DNA of 64,000 bases from Croceivirga thetidis. GTDB taxonomy: Bacteria > Bacteroidota > Bacteroidia > Flavobacteriales > Flavobacteriaceae. A program made the position numbers and the translations under genes. Of the stretch, positions 8,318 through 16,516 are shown piece by piece (position 1 is the first letter of the stretch; every line of letters starts with the position of its first letter). The notes under the pieces are model-generated. The model searched no databases, had not been told where the DNA came from, and saw only the letters and a program-made list of their open reading frames with translations. Location: the NCBI RefSeq assembly GCF_012272815.1, contig NZ_JAAWWL010000002.1, forward strand, positions 526,280 to 590,279. The letters are read 5' to 3'.

Positions 8318-9151
8318 TTAAGGCTGTGTTTTGGCTTCTGAATCCAAAAGGGCAAAGAACTTATCCAAATCAGGAATTATAACAATTCTGGTTCTTCTAT
8401 TTTTTGCCATATTGTCGTTATCGGTATTTTCAACCAAAGGTTGGTATTGACTTCTACCAGCTGCAATCAACTGTGTTGGGTCAACATCAAAATCATCTTG
8501 TAGTTTACGAACAACGGATGTTGCACGTTTAACACTTAAATCCCAGTTGTCTTGGAACAAAGGCGTATTAATTGTTCTAGAATCAGTATGACCTTCAACC
8601 ATTACTTCCATACTTGGTTCTGAGTTAATTACCTCAGCCAATTTTCCTAGAATTCCGTCTGCTTTATTACTTATTTTGTAACTACCACTTTTGAATAAAA
8701 GGTTGTCGGCAATGTTGATCATTACAACTGTTTTGTCAACAAAAACGTCAATTTCATCTTCTTGATCGGTCAATGACTTTTTTAAGTTATGGGAAACCGC
8801 TAGGTTGACTTTTTCCTCCATTGTTTTAGCCTCGGCCACTTTTGCAGGATCGATTTCACTTAATGTCTTGTCCAATTTGGCCTTTGTGTCGTTATTCATG
8901 ACAGTACCTTCTTCAATCGTATATTGGCTGTCATTGATTTCTTTTAGAGAGTTGATTTTAGCGTTGTATTCTTCAACCCTTGCTTCAATTTTTGAAAGCT
9001 TAGCTTCCAACTCTTCTTTTTCAACTTGGGTTTTTGAAAGTTGGCTCTGTGTATTGGCCAAGTTAGCTTCAAGGGCAACGTATTTCTTTTTTGAAACACA
9101 AGCAGTAAGCAATAGGGCTGCTGCCGCACTAGAAAGAATTATTTTTTTCAT
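8318..9151 (-). CDS. OmpA-family peptidoglycan-binding lipoprotein
   Basis: A 277-residue outer-membrane lipoprotein (lipobox LLTAC, Cys18). A coiled coil spans about residues 24-72 (KKYVALEANLANTQSQLSK onward). The C-terminal OmpA domain is seen in LLFKSGSYKIS, MEVMVEGHTDSRTI, NWDLSVKRATSVVRKL, LIAAGRSQYQPL and the NRRTRIVI ending. This domain normally binds peptidoglycan non-covalently. It lies downstream of the vWA lipoprotein in the same direction, but a terminator separates the two. The coiled-coil plus OmpA layout is common in flavobacterial envelope proteins. Confidence 0.93.
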   Translation of the reverse strand: MKKIILSSAAAALLLTACVSKKKYVALEANLANTQSQLSKTQVEKEELEAKLSKIEARVEEYNAKINSLKEINDSQYTIEEGTVMNNDTKAKLDKTLSEIDPAKVAEAKTMEEKVNLAVSHNLKKSLTDQEDEIDVFVDKTVVMINIADNLLFKSGSYKISNKADGILGKLAEVINSEPSMEVMVEGHTDSRTINTPLFQDNWDLSVKRATSVVRKLQDDFDVDPTQLIAAGRSQYQPLVENTDNDNMAKNRRTRIVIIPDLDKFFALLDSEAKTQP

Positions 9152-9210
9152 GTTTAGATTTTTTCCTGTTCATAAAGGTTTTACATCATCATTTACGCAC
9201 AGAAACAAAA

Positions 9211-9237
9211 AATGGATTACAACAACTGCAATCCATT
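9211..9237 (-). terminator. Intrinsic terminator of the vWA gene
   Basis: Arms AATGGATT (9211-9218) and AATCCATT (9230-9237) form an 8-bp stem. On the minus strand the stem is followed by TTTTGTTTC. The hairpin lies 31 bp past the stop of the vWA gene and 60 bp before the OmpA-type start. Confidence 0.7.
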
Positions 9238-9267
9238 CCTCATATTTAGCATTTATGCTAGATGTTT

Positions 9268-10359
9268 TTATTCACATCCGCCGGTAAATCCACTAGCGTT
9301 GAATTTAGTTTGAACTGCTCCCTGTCTGGCCCCATCGGTAAGTTGAATCACCAGATTGTTTTCGCCGCTACCATCTCTTTTTGGAGTACAATATTCGAAA
9401 AGATAATAGCTGTTGGCTCGCTCAATTACACGTTCGGATATTTGATTAAAGGTAGTTTCCAATTCTTCTTTATTACTAGCTACTACACTTGCGGTTTTTC
9501 CTATATCCTGTAAAACTTGTTGGTCTATTTCTGCACCGAGACCAATGGTAAAAAAGGAAATATTACTATTTGCACTGTTGACTTTGTTAAGAGCTTCCGA
9601 TTCCGAATAGCGGGAAGCTTGATCGGTACCATCGGTAAAAATTACTACCGATGTAGCCTCAATAACGCTTTGATTGCTACGAATTAAATTCTCAGCAAGG
9701 TCGGTCGATTTAATTACAGCCCCATATAGGTCAGTCGAAGGGTCTGCACTTATATCTTCAGTAATACTATTTATAGCGGTTTTTAAATCAGTAATTGATG
9801 GTGTCAATTCACTTAATAAATGTAATTGGTCCTCACCATCAAACCAGTATATTGCCATTTTAACAGATTCTGTTTCGTTTTGAGGCATTACGTTGTCCAC
9901 AAAACTGGCCGAAGCTGTTTTTAATTCATCAAGGCTATTTTGCAAAACCGAATTACTTAAATCCAATACCAAAAAGGTATTATTACTAAATACTTGAGCA
10001 TTCGGTGAAATTCTTGCTAATGATTCAGAAGAAGAAATGACATTAAAACAGTCATCGTTTCTTCCCTGTTCATAAACCGTGAATTGGTCAGCGGTTAACC
10101 CAGCTACTGGATTACCAACGTTATCGGTTACACGAAAAAGAATAGATACTTTGGCAGGCGGTTCTGCATTTTGTGATTGAATAGATAGAACAAGGTTGTT
10201 CTCTTCAAAGTTCAAACAATTATCCGGATTTTCACCCAGGCCTAATTCATTGTTATTGAGGTCAAAGCGAACATCATCATCAGAGTTTCCACAAGCGACA
10301 ACTAAGAATAAAATCGAAAGAAAAGTAGCCGTGTGGCCCAAGAAAGTTTTCATTTTCAA
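9268..10359 (-). CDS. von Willebrand factor A domain lipoprotein
   Basis: A 363-residue lipoprotein: signal peptide with lipobox LVVAC (Cys23), a beta-sandwich segment (about 50-110, LVLSIQSQNAEPPAKVSILF), then a vWA domain. The metal site (MIDAS) is visible as DLSNS in FLVLDLSNSVLQNS, STDLYGAV and FTDGTDQASRYS. vWA domains bind protein partners through a divalent cation. The last 60 residues (YYLFEYCTPKRDGSGENNL) form another small strand-rich unit with Cys residues. Likely an envelope adhesion or scaffolding protein. Transcribed alone, ended by the hairpin at 9211-9237. Confidence 0.9.
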   Translation of the reverse strand: MKMKTFLGHTATFLSILFLVVACGNSDDDVRFDLNNNELGLGENPDNCLNFEENNLVLSIQSQNAEPPAKVSILFRVTDNVGNPVAGLTADQFTVYEQGRNDDCFNVISSSESLARISPNAQVFSNNTFLVLDLSNSVLQNSLDELKTASASFVDNVMPQNETESVKMAIYWFDGEDQLHLLSELTPSITDLKTAINSITEDISADPSTDLYGAVIKSTDLAENLIRSNQSVIEATSVVIFTDGTDQASRYSESEALNKVNSANSNISFFTIGLGAEIDQQVLQDIGKTASVVASNKEELETTFNQISERVIERANSYYLFEYCTPKRDGSGENNLVIQLTDGARQGAVQTKFNASGFTGGCE

Positions 10360-10538
10360 TAAAGTTTAGGTTCTGCTTTCGTAACGGGATTTTTATTTTG
10401 ATAGTATGAATTAGCATTTTATTAATGTAATTTTAAGAGTTGTCGAATAAACTCGTTTTAATGTAAATCCCATGTTTTTTATTTTTCATGATGTCCATTG
10501 CACTTGTATGTGGGCAAGTCAAAAACGTTGCTGAGCAA

Positions 10539-10738
10539 TTAGGCCATCAAAATTGGGGAGCCAAATGGCGTCAGGCTGATTTCGATTTTTTCACCAGTGA
10601 CCGTTGTAAGTAGCTCATCAATACCAATAACATTAAAATGGTTACTTGGAAAGAAGTACGAGATAAAATAACGAGGTCATAACCTATTTTGAGTTATTCT
10701 AAATGCACTAAAAGAAACGTTAAAAGAGGTTTCCTCCT
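10539..10738 (-). pseudogene. Possible decayed gene in the 10360-10805 gap
   Basis: The 446-bp gap has no intact gene. On the minus strand one frame from about 10738 to the TAA at 10539 reads as ordinary protein (for example SYFFPSNHFNVIGIDELL and VTGEKIEISLTPFGSPILMA). It has no start codon and is broken by one in-frame TGA near 10674. On the plus strand a 41-codon ORF at 10488-10613 overlaps it (VKNVAEQLGHQNWG, vaguely helix-turn-helix-like). Only one of these can have been coding. The minus reading is longer and looks better, but the call is weak. Nothing else was seen in the gap. Confidence 0.25.
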
Positions 10739-10805
10739 GGTTAAACTAAAGCAAATCGTGCCTAATTTTTGGTAATTTCAAACAGCGAACAAAAACCTAA
10801 GAACA

Positions 10806-11267
10806 ATGCCAACGTATGAAATTAAAGTTAACGGAGAAAGTAAATCCGTTGACGTCTCTGCGGATACCCCTTTACTCTGGGTATTGCGTGACCATCTAGA
10901 CCTAGTAGGTACAAAATATGGTTGTGGAATCGGCCAATGCGGTGCTTGTACCGTTCATATTGATGGAACAGCCATGAGAAGTTGCTCTATGACCTTAGCA
11001 CAAGTTGATGGAAAATCGATAACCACAATTGAAGGACTTTCTGAATATGGAACCCATCCTGTACAGGAAGCATGGAAAGAAGTTGACGTACCACAATGCG
11101 GTTACTGCCAAGCTGGACAAATTATGACGGCTTCGGCTTTCCTTGAAAACAATCCGAATCCATCTGAAGAAGATATTAAAAATGCCATGCATGGTAACAT
11201 TTGCAGATGCGGTACCTACAATAGAATCTACAAGGCAGTTGAAAAGGCTGCAGAAAAAATGGGTTAA
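10806..11267 (+). CDS. iorA: Molybdenum hydroxylase [2Fe-2S] subunit (isoquinoline 1-oxidoreductase alpha type)
   Basis: The small electron-transfer subunit of a xanthine-oxidase-family enzyme, 153 residues. The plant-type [2Fe-2S] ligands are Cys40, 45, 48 and 60 ([16 protein letters not shown]). The second, helical [2Fe-2S] site uses Cys98, 101, 133 and 135 ([10 protein letters not shown] and [13 protein letters not shown]). It lies 18 bp upstream of the large subunit and forms a two-subunit enzyme without a separate FAD subunit, which is the IorAB/aldehyde-dehydrogenase type. It is the first gene of a roughly 10-kb operon making its cofactor. The true substrate (N-heterocycle or aldehyde) cannot be told from sequence. 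Confidence 0.92.
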   Translation: MPTYEIKVNGESKSVDVSADTPLLWVLRDHLDLVGTKYGCGIGQCGACTVHIDGTAMRSCSMTLAQVDGKSITTIEGLSEYGTHPVQEAWKEVDVPQCGYCQAGQIMTASAFLENNPNPSEEDIKNAMHGNICRCGTYNRIYKAVEKAAEKMG

Positions 11268-11285
11268 CGCAAAACACTGAAGAAA

Positions 11286-13526
11286 ATGGCAACAAATAAA
11301 AATAAACAACTAAGCCGTAGGGCTTTTATGAGAAACACTGCGCTAGCAGGGGGTGGAATGGTTATAGGATTCAATTTATTGCAATCGTGTAAACAAAAGG
11401 TTATTGTTGAGCCACCAGTAGATTTATCGCTTTTGGACTATAAGGATTTCAATGCCTTTATTAAGATTGCAGAGAATGGTGTAGTGACCATTTTTTCACC
11501 AAATCCAGAAATAGGGCAGGGGGTCAAAACCTCAATGCCGATGATTATTGCAGAAGAATTGGATGTTGCATGGAACAATGTTCATGTGGTTCAGGGAAAA
11601 CTTGACCAGGTTAATTTTACCAGACAAGTAGCAGGTGGTAGTCAATCAATTCGTCATGGTTGGGATGCCCTTAGAGAAACTGGTGCGAAGGCCAAGGCAA
11701 TGCTAGTACAGGCTGCAGCAAATCGTTGGGGCATAGAAGCATCTCAATGTTCGGTAAATGAGGGGGTTATCTCAAATACCATCAATAAAGAGACCTTGGG
11801 TTATGGAGATGTAGTTTTAGAAGCAGCTCAATTGGAGGTTCCTGAAGAAGTTACTTTGAAAGCACCCAAGGATTACAAAATAATTGGAAACGACGCTCCC
11901 AATGTTGATATAGATGAAATAGTTACCGGAAAACCATTATTCGGATTGGATTATAAAGCTGAGGGAATGGTATATGCGGCAGTGGTGCGACCCCCTGCGT
12001 TTGGGCAAAAACTAAAGTCTTTTGATGCTACGAAAGCCAAAGACATGCCTGGGGTAATAGATGTGGTGACCATTGGCGAGAAGGCTCGAAAATTGATTGA
12101 AGCCCAGCCGAATATTGCAGGTATCCTTTCAAGTAGTGATAAAATAGTTGTAATCGCTGAAACGACTTGGCAGGCCTTTAAGGCAAAGGAAGCCATTCAA
12201 GCGCAATGGGAAGATGACACTAAAATGGAAAGTACAGATGATCATAACAAAGCTTTGACAGATTTGTTGAATGGATCTGAATTCAATACCATGCGTGAGG
12301 ACGGTAATGTAGATAAGGCTTTTGCTGAAGCCGATGAAATTGTAGAACGAACTTATGAAGCTCCTTTTCTACCACATAATTGCTTGGAACCCATGAATTT
12401 TTATGCAGATGTATCGGATTCTAAGGTTCATCTTGTTGGTCCAATTCAAACACCTGCATGGAAAGCCGGGGCAGTTTCGGCTATGTTGGATAGAAAACCT
12501 GAAGAAATCGAACTTGAAATGACACGCATGGGTGGCGGTTTTGGCCGTCGCTTGTATGGTGATTTTACCTTGGAAGCTGCCGAAATTTCGGATAAAATCA
12601 GAAAACCCGTTAAGGTCGTTTATACTCGAGAAGATGATATGAATGATGGGATTTACCGTATGGCAACCAAATACAAGATTAAAGCTGGTATTAAAGGAGG
12701 TAGGGTTACAGCTTATCATCTAAAAGAGGCCGCAGTTAATTCTAACATGTACGGACTTATTCCTCACTTCTTTCCTGCAGGAGCCATTGAAAATTATAAG
12801 GTTGATGTAGCCTCGTACAAAAGCAATATTACAACTGGAGCATGGCGAGCACCTTATACGAACTTTCTGGCCTTTGCAGAACAGCATTTCTTCGACGAAT
12901 TGGCTGAGATTCTGGAAGTGGATAAAATTCAGATGAGAATTGATTTACTACAAAAGGTCAATGCGGATGCCGATGAGAATATTGCGTATTCACCAGAACG
13001 TATGATTGAAGTGATCAAGACTGCTGTTGATAAATCTGGTTGGGGAACCAAACCAAGCAATGTATACCAAGGCTTTGTGAATTATTATTGTCACAATTCG
13101 CATGTAGCAGAGATTGCTGATGTTGAGATCGAAAATGGTACTCCGGTGGTCAAAAAAGTGACCTGTGTAGTTGATTGCGGCATTGTTGTTAATCCCCTGG
13201 GAGCAAAAAATCAAGCAGAAGGAGGGGTAATCGATGGAATCGGACATTCAATGTATGGAGATTTTAATTTTGAAAATGGTAAACCTTTGGCGAGCAATTT
13301 TGACAAATACCGTTTGATAAGAATGAAAGAGGCACCTGAGGTTGAAGTGCATTTTGTTCAGAACGAGTTGTCACCAACCGGTTTGGGCGAACCGACCCTG
13401 CCGCCTGCCGGAGGAGCAATTGCCAATGCTTTCAAGGCCGCAACCGGTAATCGATTGTTCCAACAACCATTTACAAAGAATCCAGAATTATTAAAGGTCA
13501 AAGAGACCAAAGAAATTATCGGATAA
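11286..13526 (+). CDS. iorB: Molybdenum hydroxylase large subunit (isoquinoline 1-oxidoreductase beta type)
   Basis: A 746-residue molybdopterin-binding subunit. The N-terminus LSRRAFMRNTALAGGG is a Tat signal with the twin Arg pair, so the folded enzyme is exported, carrying its small partner along. Family motifs include GQGVKTSMPMIIAEELDV, MGGGFGRRLYGDF (molybdenum-site loop), TGAWRAPYTNFLAF, and near the C-terminus GLGEPTLPPAGGAIANA, where the Glu is the expected catalytic base. The domain order, with a short AldOx_xan_dh segment at about 225-330, is that of IorB. The adjacent XdhC and MocA genes indicate a molybdopterin-cytosine-dinucleotide cofactor. Confidence 0.92.
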   Translation: MATNKNKQLSRRAFMRNTALAGGGMVIGFNLLQSCKQKVIVEPPVDLSLLDYKDFNAFIKIAENGVVTIFSPNPEIGQGVKTSMPMIIAEELDVAWNNVHVVQGKLDQVNFTRQVAGGSQSIRHGWDALRETGAKAKAMLVQAAANRWGIEASQCSVNEGVISNTINKETLGYGDVVLEAAQLEVPEEVTLKAPKDYKIIGNDAPNVDIDEIVTGKPLFGLDYKAEGMVYAAVVRPPAFGQKLKSFDATKAKDMPGVIDVVTIGEKARKLIEAQPNIAGILSSSDKIVVIAETTWQAFKAKEAIQAQWEDDTKMESTDDHNKALTDLLNGSEFNTMREDGNVDKAFAEADEIVERTYEAPFLPHNCLEPMNFYADVSDSKVHLVGPIQTPAWKAGAVSAMLDRKPEEIELEMTRMGGGFGRRLYGDFTLEAAEISDKIRKPVKVVYTREDDMNDGIYRMATKYKIKAGIKGGRVTAYHLKEAAVNSNMYGLIPHFFPAGAIENYKVDVASYKSNITTGAWRAPYTNFLAFAEQHFFDELAEILEVDKIQMRIDLLQKVNADADENIAYSPERMIEVIKTAVDKSGWGTKPSNVYQGFVNYYCHNSHVAEIADVEIENGTPVVKKVTCVVDCGIVVNPLGAKNQAEGGVIDGIGHSMYGDFNFENGKPLASNFDKYRLIRMKEAPEVEVHFVQNELSPTGLGEPTLPPAGGAIANAFKAATGNRLFQQPFTKNPELLKVKETKEIIG

Positions 13527-13530
13527 GCTT

Positions 13531-13785
13531 ATGAATGTTTTATTGTTCGGGGTTACCAAAGATATCATTGGTAGCCCTTCACTATCTATACCAAGTACTG
13601 CATTTGTAGGAAAAAAATCACCAAGAAATGTTGGAGAACTCCGCAGTTATTTAGGCAATGCTTATCCTGAATTGAAAAAATTAACTTCTCTTGCTATTGC
13701 TGTAAACAATAACTATGCAGATGATGAAAAGGAAATCAATTCTTTTGACGAAATTGCACTGATTCCACCAGTAAGTGGAGGCTGA
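13531..13785 (+). CDS. moaD: Molybdopterin synthase small subunit (MoaD/ThiS fold)
   Basis: An 84-residue ubiquitin-fold sulfur carrier ending IALIPPVSGG. The C-terminal Gly-Gly is adenylated by MoeB and converted to a thiocarboxylate that supplies sulfur for the dithiolene of molybdopterin. MNVLLFGVTKDIIG and FDEIALIPPVSGG are the conserved ends. It starts 4 bp after iorB. Its large partner MoaE is not encoded in this window. MoeB is encoded about 3 kb downstream in the same operon. Confidence 0.9.
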   Translation: MNVLLFGVTKDIIGSPSLSIPSTAFVGKKSPRNVGELRSYLGNAYPELKKLTSLAIAVNNNYADDEKEINSFDEIALIPPVSGG

Positions 13786-13788
13786 TTT

Positions 13789-14421
13789 ATGAAGAATTAC
13801 TTAAAAAAAACCATTTGCTTGGATTTTGATTCGAAAGAAGTACAAGCACTAATTGCAGAGTTCAAAACAAACGATATTGACGAAATTGAAAAGGCTAAGG
13901 GCATATACCTTAAAATTCGTGATGAATGGAGGTACAACCCCTACTCAATAAGTTTTGATGCTGAAAAATATAAGGCAAGTACGATTGCGCAAAGGGATGA
14001 AGGGCATTGTGTTGACAAGGCAATATTATTGGCGGCATGTCTTCGTGGACTAAATATCCCTTCTAGGCTACGATTTGCAAAGGTTACAAATCATATTGCT
14101 GTTGAAAAGTTGACAGAACGATTTGGTACGAATGTTTTGACTCCACATGGGATGGTCGAAGTGTATTTGAATCAAAAGTGGTTGAAAGCAACACCTGCTT
14201 TCAATAAAGAACTTTGCGAAATGTGTAATGTTAAGCCCTTAGAATTTGATGGTGAAAACGATTCAATGTTTCAAGAATATAATGGTGATGGCCAACAGTT
14301 CATGGAATATTTAGAAGATTATGGACATTTTGATGATGTTCCATTAACGTTTATGCGAGATAATATGATGGAGCATTATCCAGAAGTATTTAATTCCAAT
14401 AAGGTTGACTATAGTTTTTAG
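13789..14421 (+). CDS. Transglutaminase-like cysteine protein embedded in the molybdopterin operon
   Basis: A 210-residue cytoplasmic protein of the transglutaminase-like superfamily. Cys74 in DEGHCVDKAILLAACLRGL and His120 in PHGMVEVYLNQKW match two members of the catalytic triad. The third position, usually Asp in a D-P motif, reads ATPAFNK here (Thr135-Pro136), so the standard triad is incomplete. It begins 3 bp after moaD and ends 5 bp before moaA, so it is surely co-transcribed. Papain-like transglutaminase proteins can be peptidases or peptide transferases. A role in processing the enzyme or its carrier protein is only a guess from position. Confidence 0.75.
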   Translation: MKNYLKKTICLDFDSKEVQALIAEFKTNDIDEIEKAKGIYLKIRDEWRYNPYSISFDAEKYKASTIAQRDEGHCVDKAILLAACLRGLNIPSRLRFAKVTNHIAVEKLTERFGTNVLTPHGMVEVYLNQKWLKATPAFNKELCEMCNVKPLEFDGENDSMFQEYNGDGQQFMEYLEDYGHFDDVPLTFMRDNMMEHYPEVFNSNKVDYSF

Positions 14422-14426
14422 GCATT

Positions 14427-15413
14427 ATGTTGGTAGATAATCATGGTAGGAAAATTAACTATCTGCGATTAGCAGTCACAGACCGCTGTAATTTGCGCTG
14501 CAATTATTGTATGCCGGCAGAAGGCATCAATTTTGCAAAACGAGAAGAATTATTGACCACATTAGAGTTGAAACAAGTAGCAAAGGTTCTAGTCGAAATG
14601 GGAATTGAAAAAATAAGGCTAACAGGCGGGGAACCATTTGTTCGAAAGGATATCATGGATTTACTTGCATTCCTTTCACATCTCGAAGGGTTGAAAGATA
14701 TCTCAATAACCACAAATGCCACACTTATTGGAAAGCATTTAGACGAACTCAAGCAGCTCGGAATTAAAAACATCAATGTAAGTCTAGATGCAATCAAAAA
14801 AGAAACCTTTGAACATATAACGCGAAGAAACTCCTATGAAATCGTTCGTGAAAACTTATTTAGATTATTGAACGAGGATTTCAATGTTCGTGTGAATTTT
14901 ATTGTGCTACAAGGGCAAAACGAACAGGATATTATCCCAATTTTGAATGAATTTAAAGACTACCCGGTAGGCATACGTTTTTTGGAAGAAATGCCGTTTA
15001 ATGGCGGTACAAAAAGCTTCGGAAGTATTCATTGGGACCATAAAAAAATCTTAGAGTACATCACGGATTACTTTCCAAATTACCAGAAATTAGATTCCCC
15101 AAAAACCTCTACTTCAGTAAATTATAAAATAGATGGGCATCAGGGTACGTTTGGAATTATTCCTTCCTTTAGCAGAACTTTTTGTGGGAGTTGTAATCGC
15201 TTACGTGTAACGGCTAAAGGAGACGTTATAACCTGTTTATATGGCAAACCCAAAACTAATCTCAGAGAAATAATTCGCGGCAACGATTCCTTCGATAAAA
15301 TTAAAATGGAGGTTGAAAGGGTAATAGGAGAAAGAGCTAAAACTGGTTTTGAGGCTCAAAAAGAGCATGAAAACAAAGTATTTGAGAGTAGTATGACTTC
15401 AATTGGTGGATAA
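14427..15413 (+). CDS. moaA: GTP 3',8-cyclase
   Basis: The radical-SAM enzyme that, with MoaC, begins molybdopterin synthesis from GTP. At 328 residues it is full length. The SAM [4Fe-4S] cluster is held by Cys21, Cys25 and Cys28 (CNLRCNYCMPAEG). The second cluster is in the C-terminal FCGSCNRLRVTAKGDVITCLYG. RLTGGEPFVRKD is the GGEP motif. The protein ends with the Gly-Gly typical of functional MoaA. MoaC is not in the window. The downstream lipoprotein starts 4 bp after the stop. Confidence 0.96.
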   Translation: MLVDNHGRKINYLRLAVTDRCNLRCNYCMPAEGINFAKREELLTTLELKQVAKVLVEMGIEKIRLTGGEPFVRKDIMDLLAFLSHLEGLKDISITTNATLIGKHLDELKQLGIKNINVSLDAIKKETFEHITRRNSYEIVRENLFRLLNEDFNVRVNFIVLQGQNEQDIIPILNEFKDYPVGIRFLEEMPFNGGTKSFGSIHWDHKKILEYITDYFPNYQKLDSPKTSTSVNYKIDGHQGTFGIIPSFSRTFCGSCNRLRVTAKGDVITCLYGKPKTNLREIIRGNDSFDKIKMEVERVIGERAKTGFEAQKEHENKVFESSMTSIGG

Positions 15414-15417
15414 GAAA

Positions 15418-15915
15418 ATGACAAGGGTATTTAGTTTTTTCTTATTGGTACTTCTAGTATTTGGTTGCAATAAAAAAGACCAATCTTCTATTGCGGTACC
15501 TACCGATGGTTCCTTTACAATTGAAAAAGAAAAAGAGGCTATACTAAATACTTTAAATAACGAAACCAAAGCTGCTTTTCAAAGGAACTATCAAGAATGG
15601 CAAGCGTATTGGGTTCATGATGAAGATATAACCAAAGTCTATATTGATATTTCAGAACGTTCCTTTTCAGAGTCAATTGGTTGGAAGGAAATAAGTCAAT
15701 TTGTTAAAACATTTTTTGAAGAACATCCCGAACCTGAGCCAGTACCAGAGTTATTGGATAAAATCGATGTTCGATTATATGGTAATGGGGCTTGGGTCAC
15801 TTACATGCAGAACGATTCTATTCGTGGATTAAAAAAGGAAACAAGACTGATGGAAAAGGTAGGAGGGGAATGGAAAATAGCCGGAATGCAAACAACGATT
15901 TATGGCTTCGATTAG
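15418..15915 (+). CDS. NTF2/SnoaL-like lipoprotein
   Basis: A 165-residue protein starting at the ATG at 15418, which gives MTRVFSFFLLVLLVFGCNKK, a lipoprotein signal with its Cys at residue 17; an earlier TTG in frame would only add residues. The mature part (LNNETKAAFQRNYQEWQAYW, ENGAW-like YGNGAWVTYMQND, TRLMEKVGGEWKIAGMQTT) matches the nuclear-transport-factor-2/DUF4440 fold used by many small binding proteins and hydratases. Function is unknown. It sits between moaA and mobA in a tight operon, with its end overlapping the mobA start by 14 bp. Confidence 0.75.
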   Translation: MTRVFSFFLLVLLVFGCNKKDQSSIAVPTDGSFTIEKEKEAILNTLNNETKAAFQRNYQEWQAYWVHDEDITKVYIDISERSFSESIGWKEISQFVKTFFEEHPEPEPVPELLDKIDVRLYGNGAWVTYMQNDSIRGLKKETRLMEKVGGEWKIAGMQTTIYGFD

Positions 15916-16516
15916 CAATGAGGCATATCATGTAAAATTATACGGACTTATTCTTTGTGGTGGGTTAAGTACTCGGATGGGCAAGGACAAAGATGAGTTA
16001 AAATATCACGGCATTCCACAAAGCAGGTATATGTTTGAATTGGCTTCTAACTGCTGTGAGCAAACGTTTTATAGTGTTCGAGAAGACCAAAAATCCTCCT
16101 ATAATGGGTTACCTAAAATTATTGATCGAGACGAATATCAAGGTCCATTAAATGGAATTTTGAGTGCGCATGAAGAATTTCCTAAGGTTGCATGGTTGGT
16201 ATTGGCCTGTGATCTACCATTACTGAATTTGCCTAATATTCAAAACCTAGTATTGCAAAGAGACAATTCTAAAAACGCTACTGTTTTTTCAAAAAGGGAA
16301 GATAATTTACCTGAGCCTTTGGTAGCCATTTGGGAACCAAAGGGACTGCGAAATTTGAAAAACAATATTGCAGAGAAAAGGGCATTCGGTCCTAGACAAT
16401 TTTTGAGAAGTACTGAAATCGCTTTTGTTTATCCTTCCGATGAAAATGTCCTATTTAATGCAAATTCAATGGAGCAGTTCGAACAAGCTCAATTACATTT
16501 AAAAAGTAAGGATTGA
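15902..16516 (+). CDS. mobA: Molybdenum cofactor guanylyltransferase-like protein
   Basis: A 204-residue nucleotidyltransferase. LILCGGLSTRMGKDKDELKY is the MobA form of the L-x-G-G-x-S-x-R-M-G-x-D-K signature, and VAWLVLACDLPLLNL is the metal-binding loop. MobA normally joins GMP to molybdopterin, whereas the operon enzyme is expected to need the CMP form made by MocA (20535-21134). Both being present is notable. The ATG at 15902 lies within the end of the preceding gene. GTP specificity is inferred from the sequence signature only. Confidence 0.82.
   Translation: MASISNEAYHVKLYGLILCGGLSTRMGKDKDELKYHGIPQSRYMFELASNCCEQTFYSVREDQKSSYNGLPKIIDRDEYQGPLNGILSAHEEFPKVAWLVLACDLPLLNLPNIQNLVLQRDNSKNATVFSKREDNLPEPLVAIWEPKGLRNLKNNIAEKRAFGPRQFLRSTEIAFVYPSDENVLFNANSMEQFEQAQLHLKSKD

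Noticed and set aside
8805-9287. A 160-codon plus-strand ORF opposite the OmpA-type gene.
   Set aside because: It is the reverse shadow of a clear OmpA-family lipoprotein and lacks any signal or motif.
10488-10613. A 41-codon plus-strand ORF with a helix-turn-helix-like stretch (VKNVAEQLGHQNWG), possibly a transposase remnant.
   Set aside because: Too short to assign; no inverted repeats or other transposase parts nearby, and a better minus-strand reading overlaps it.
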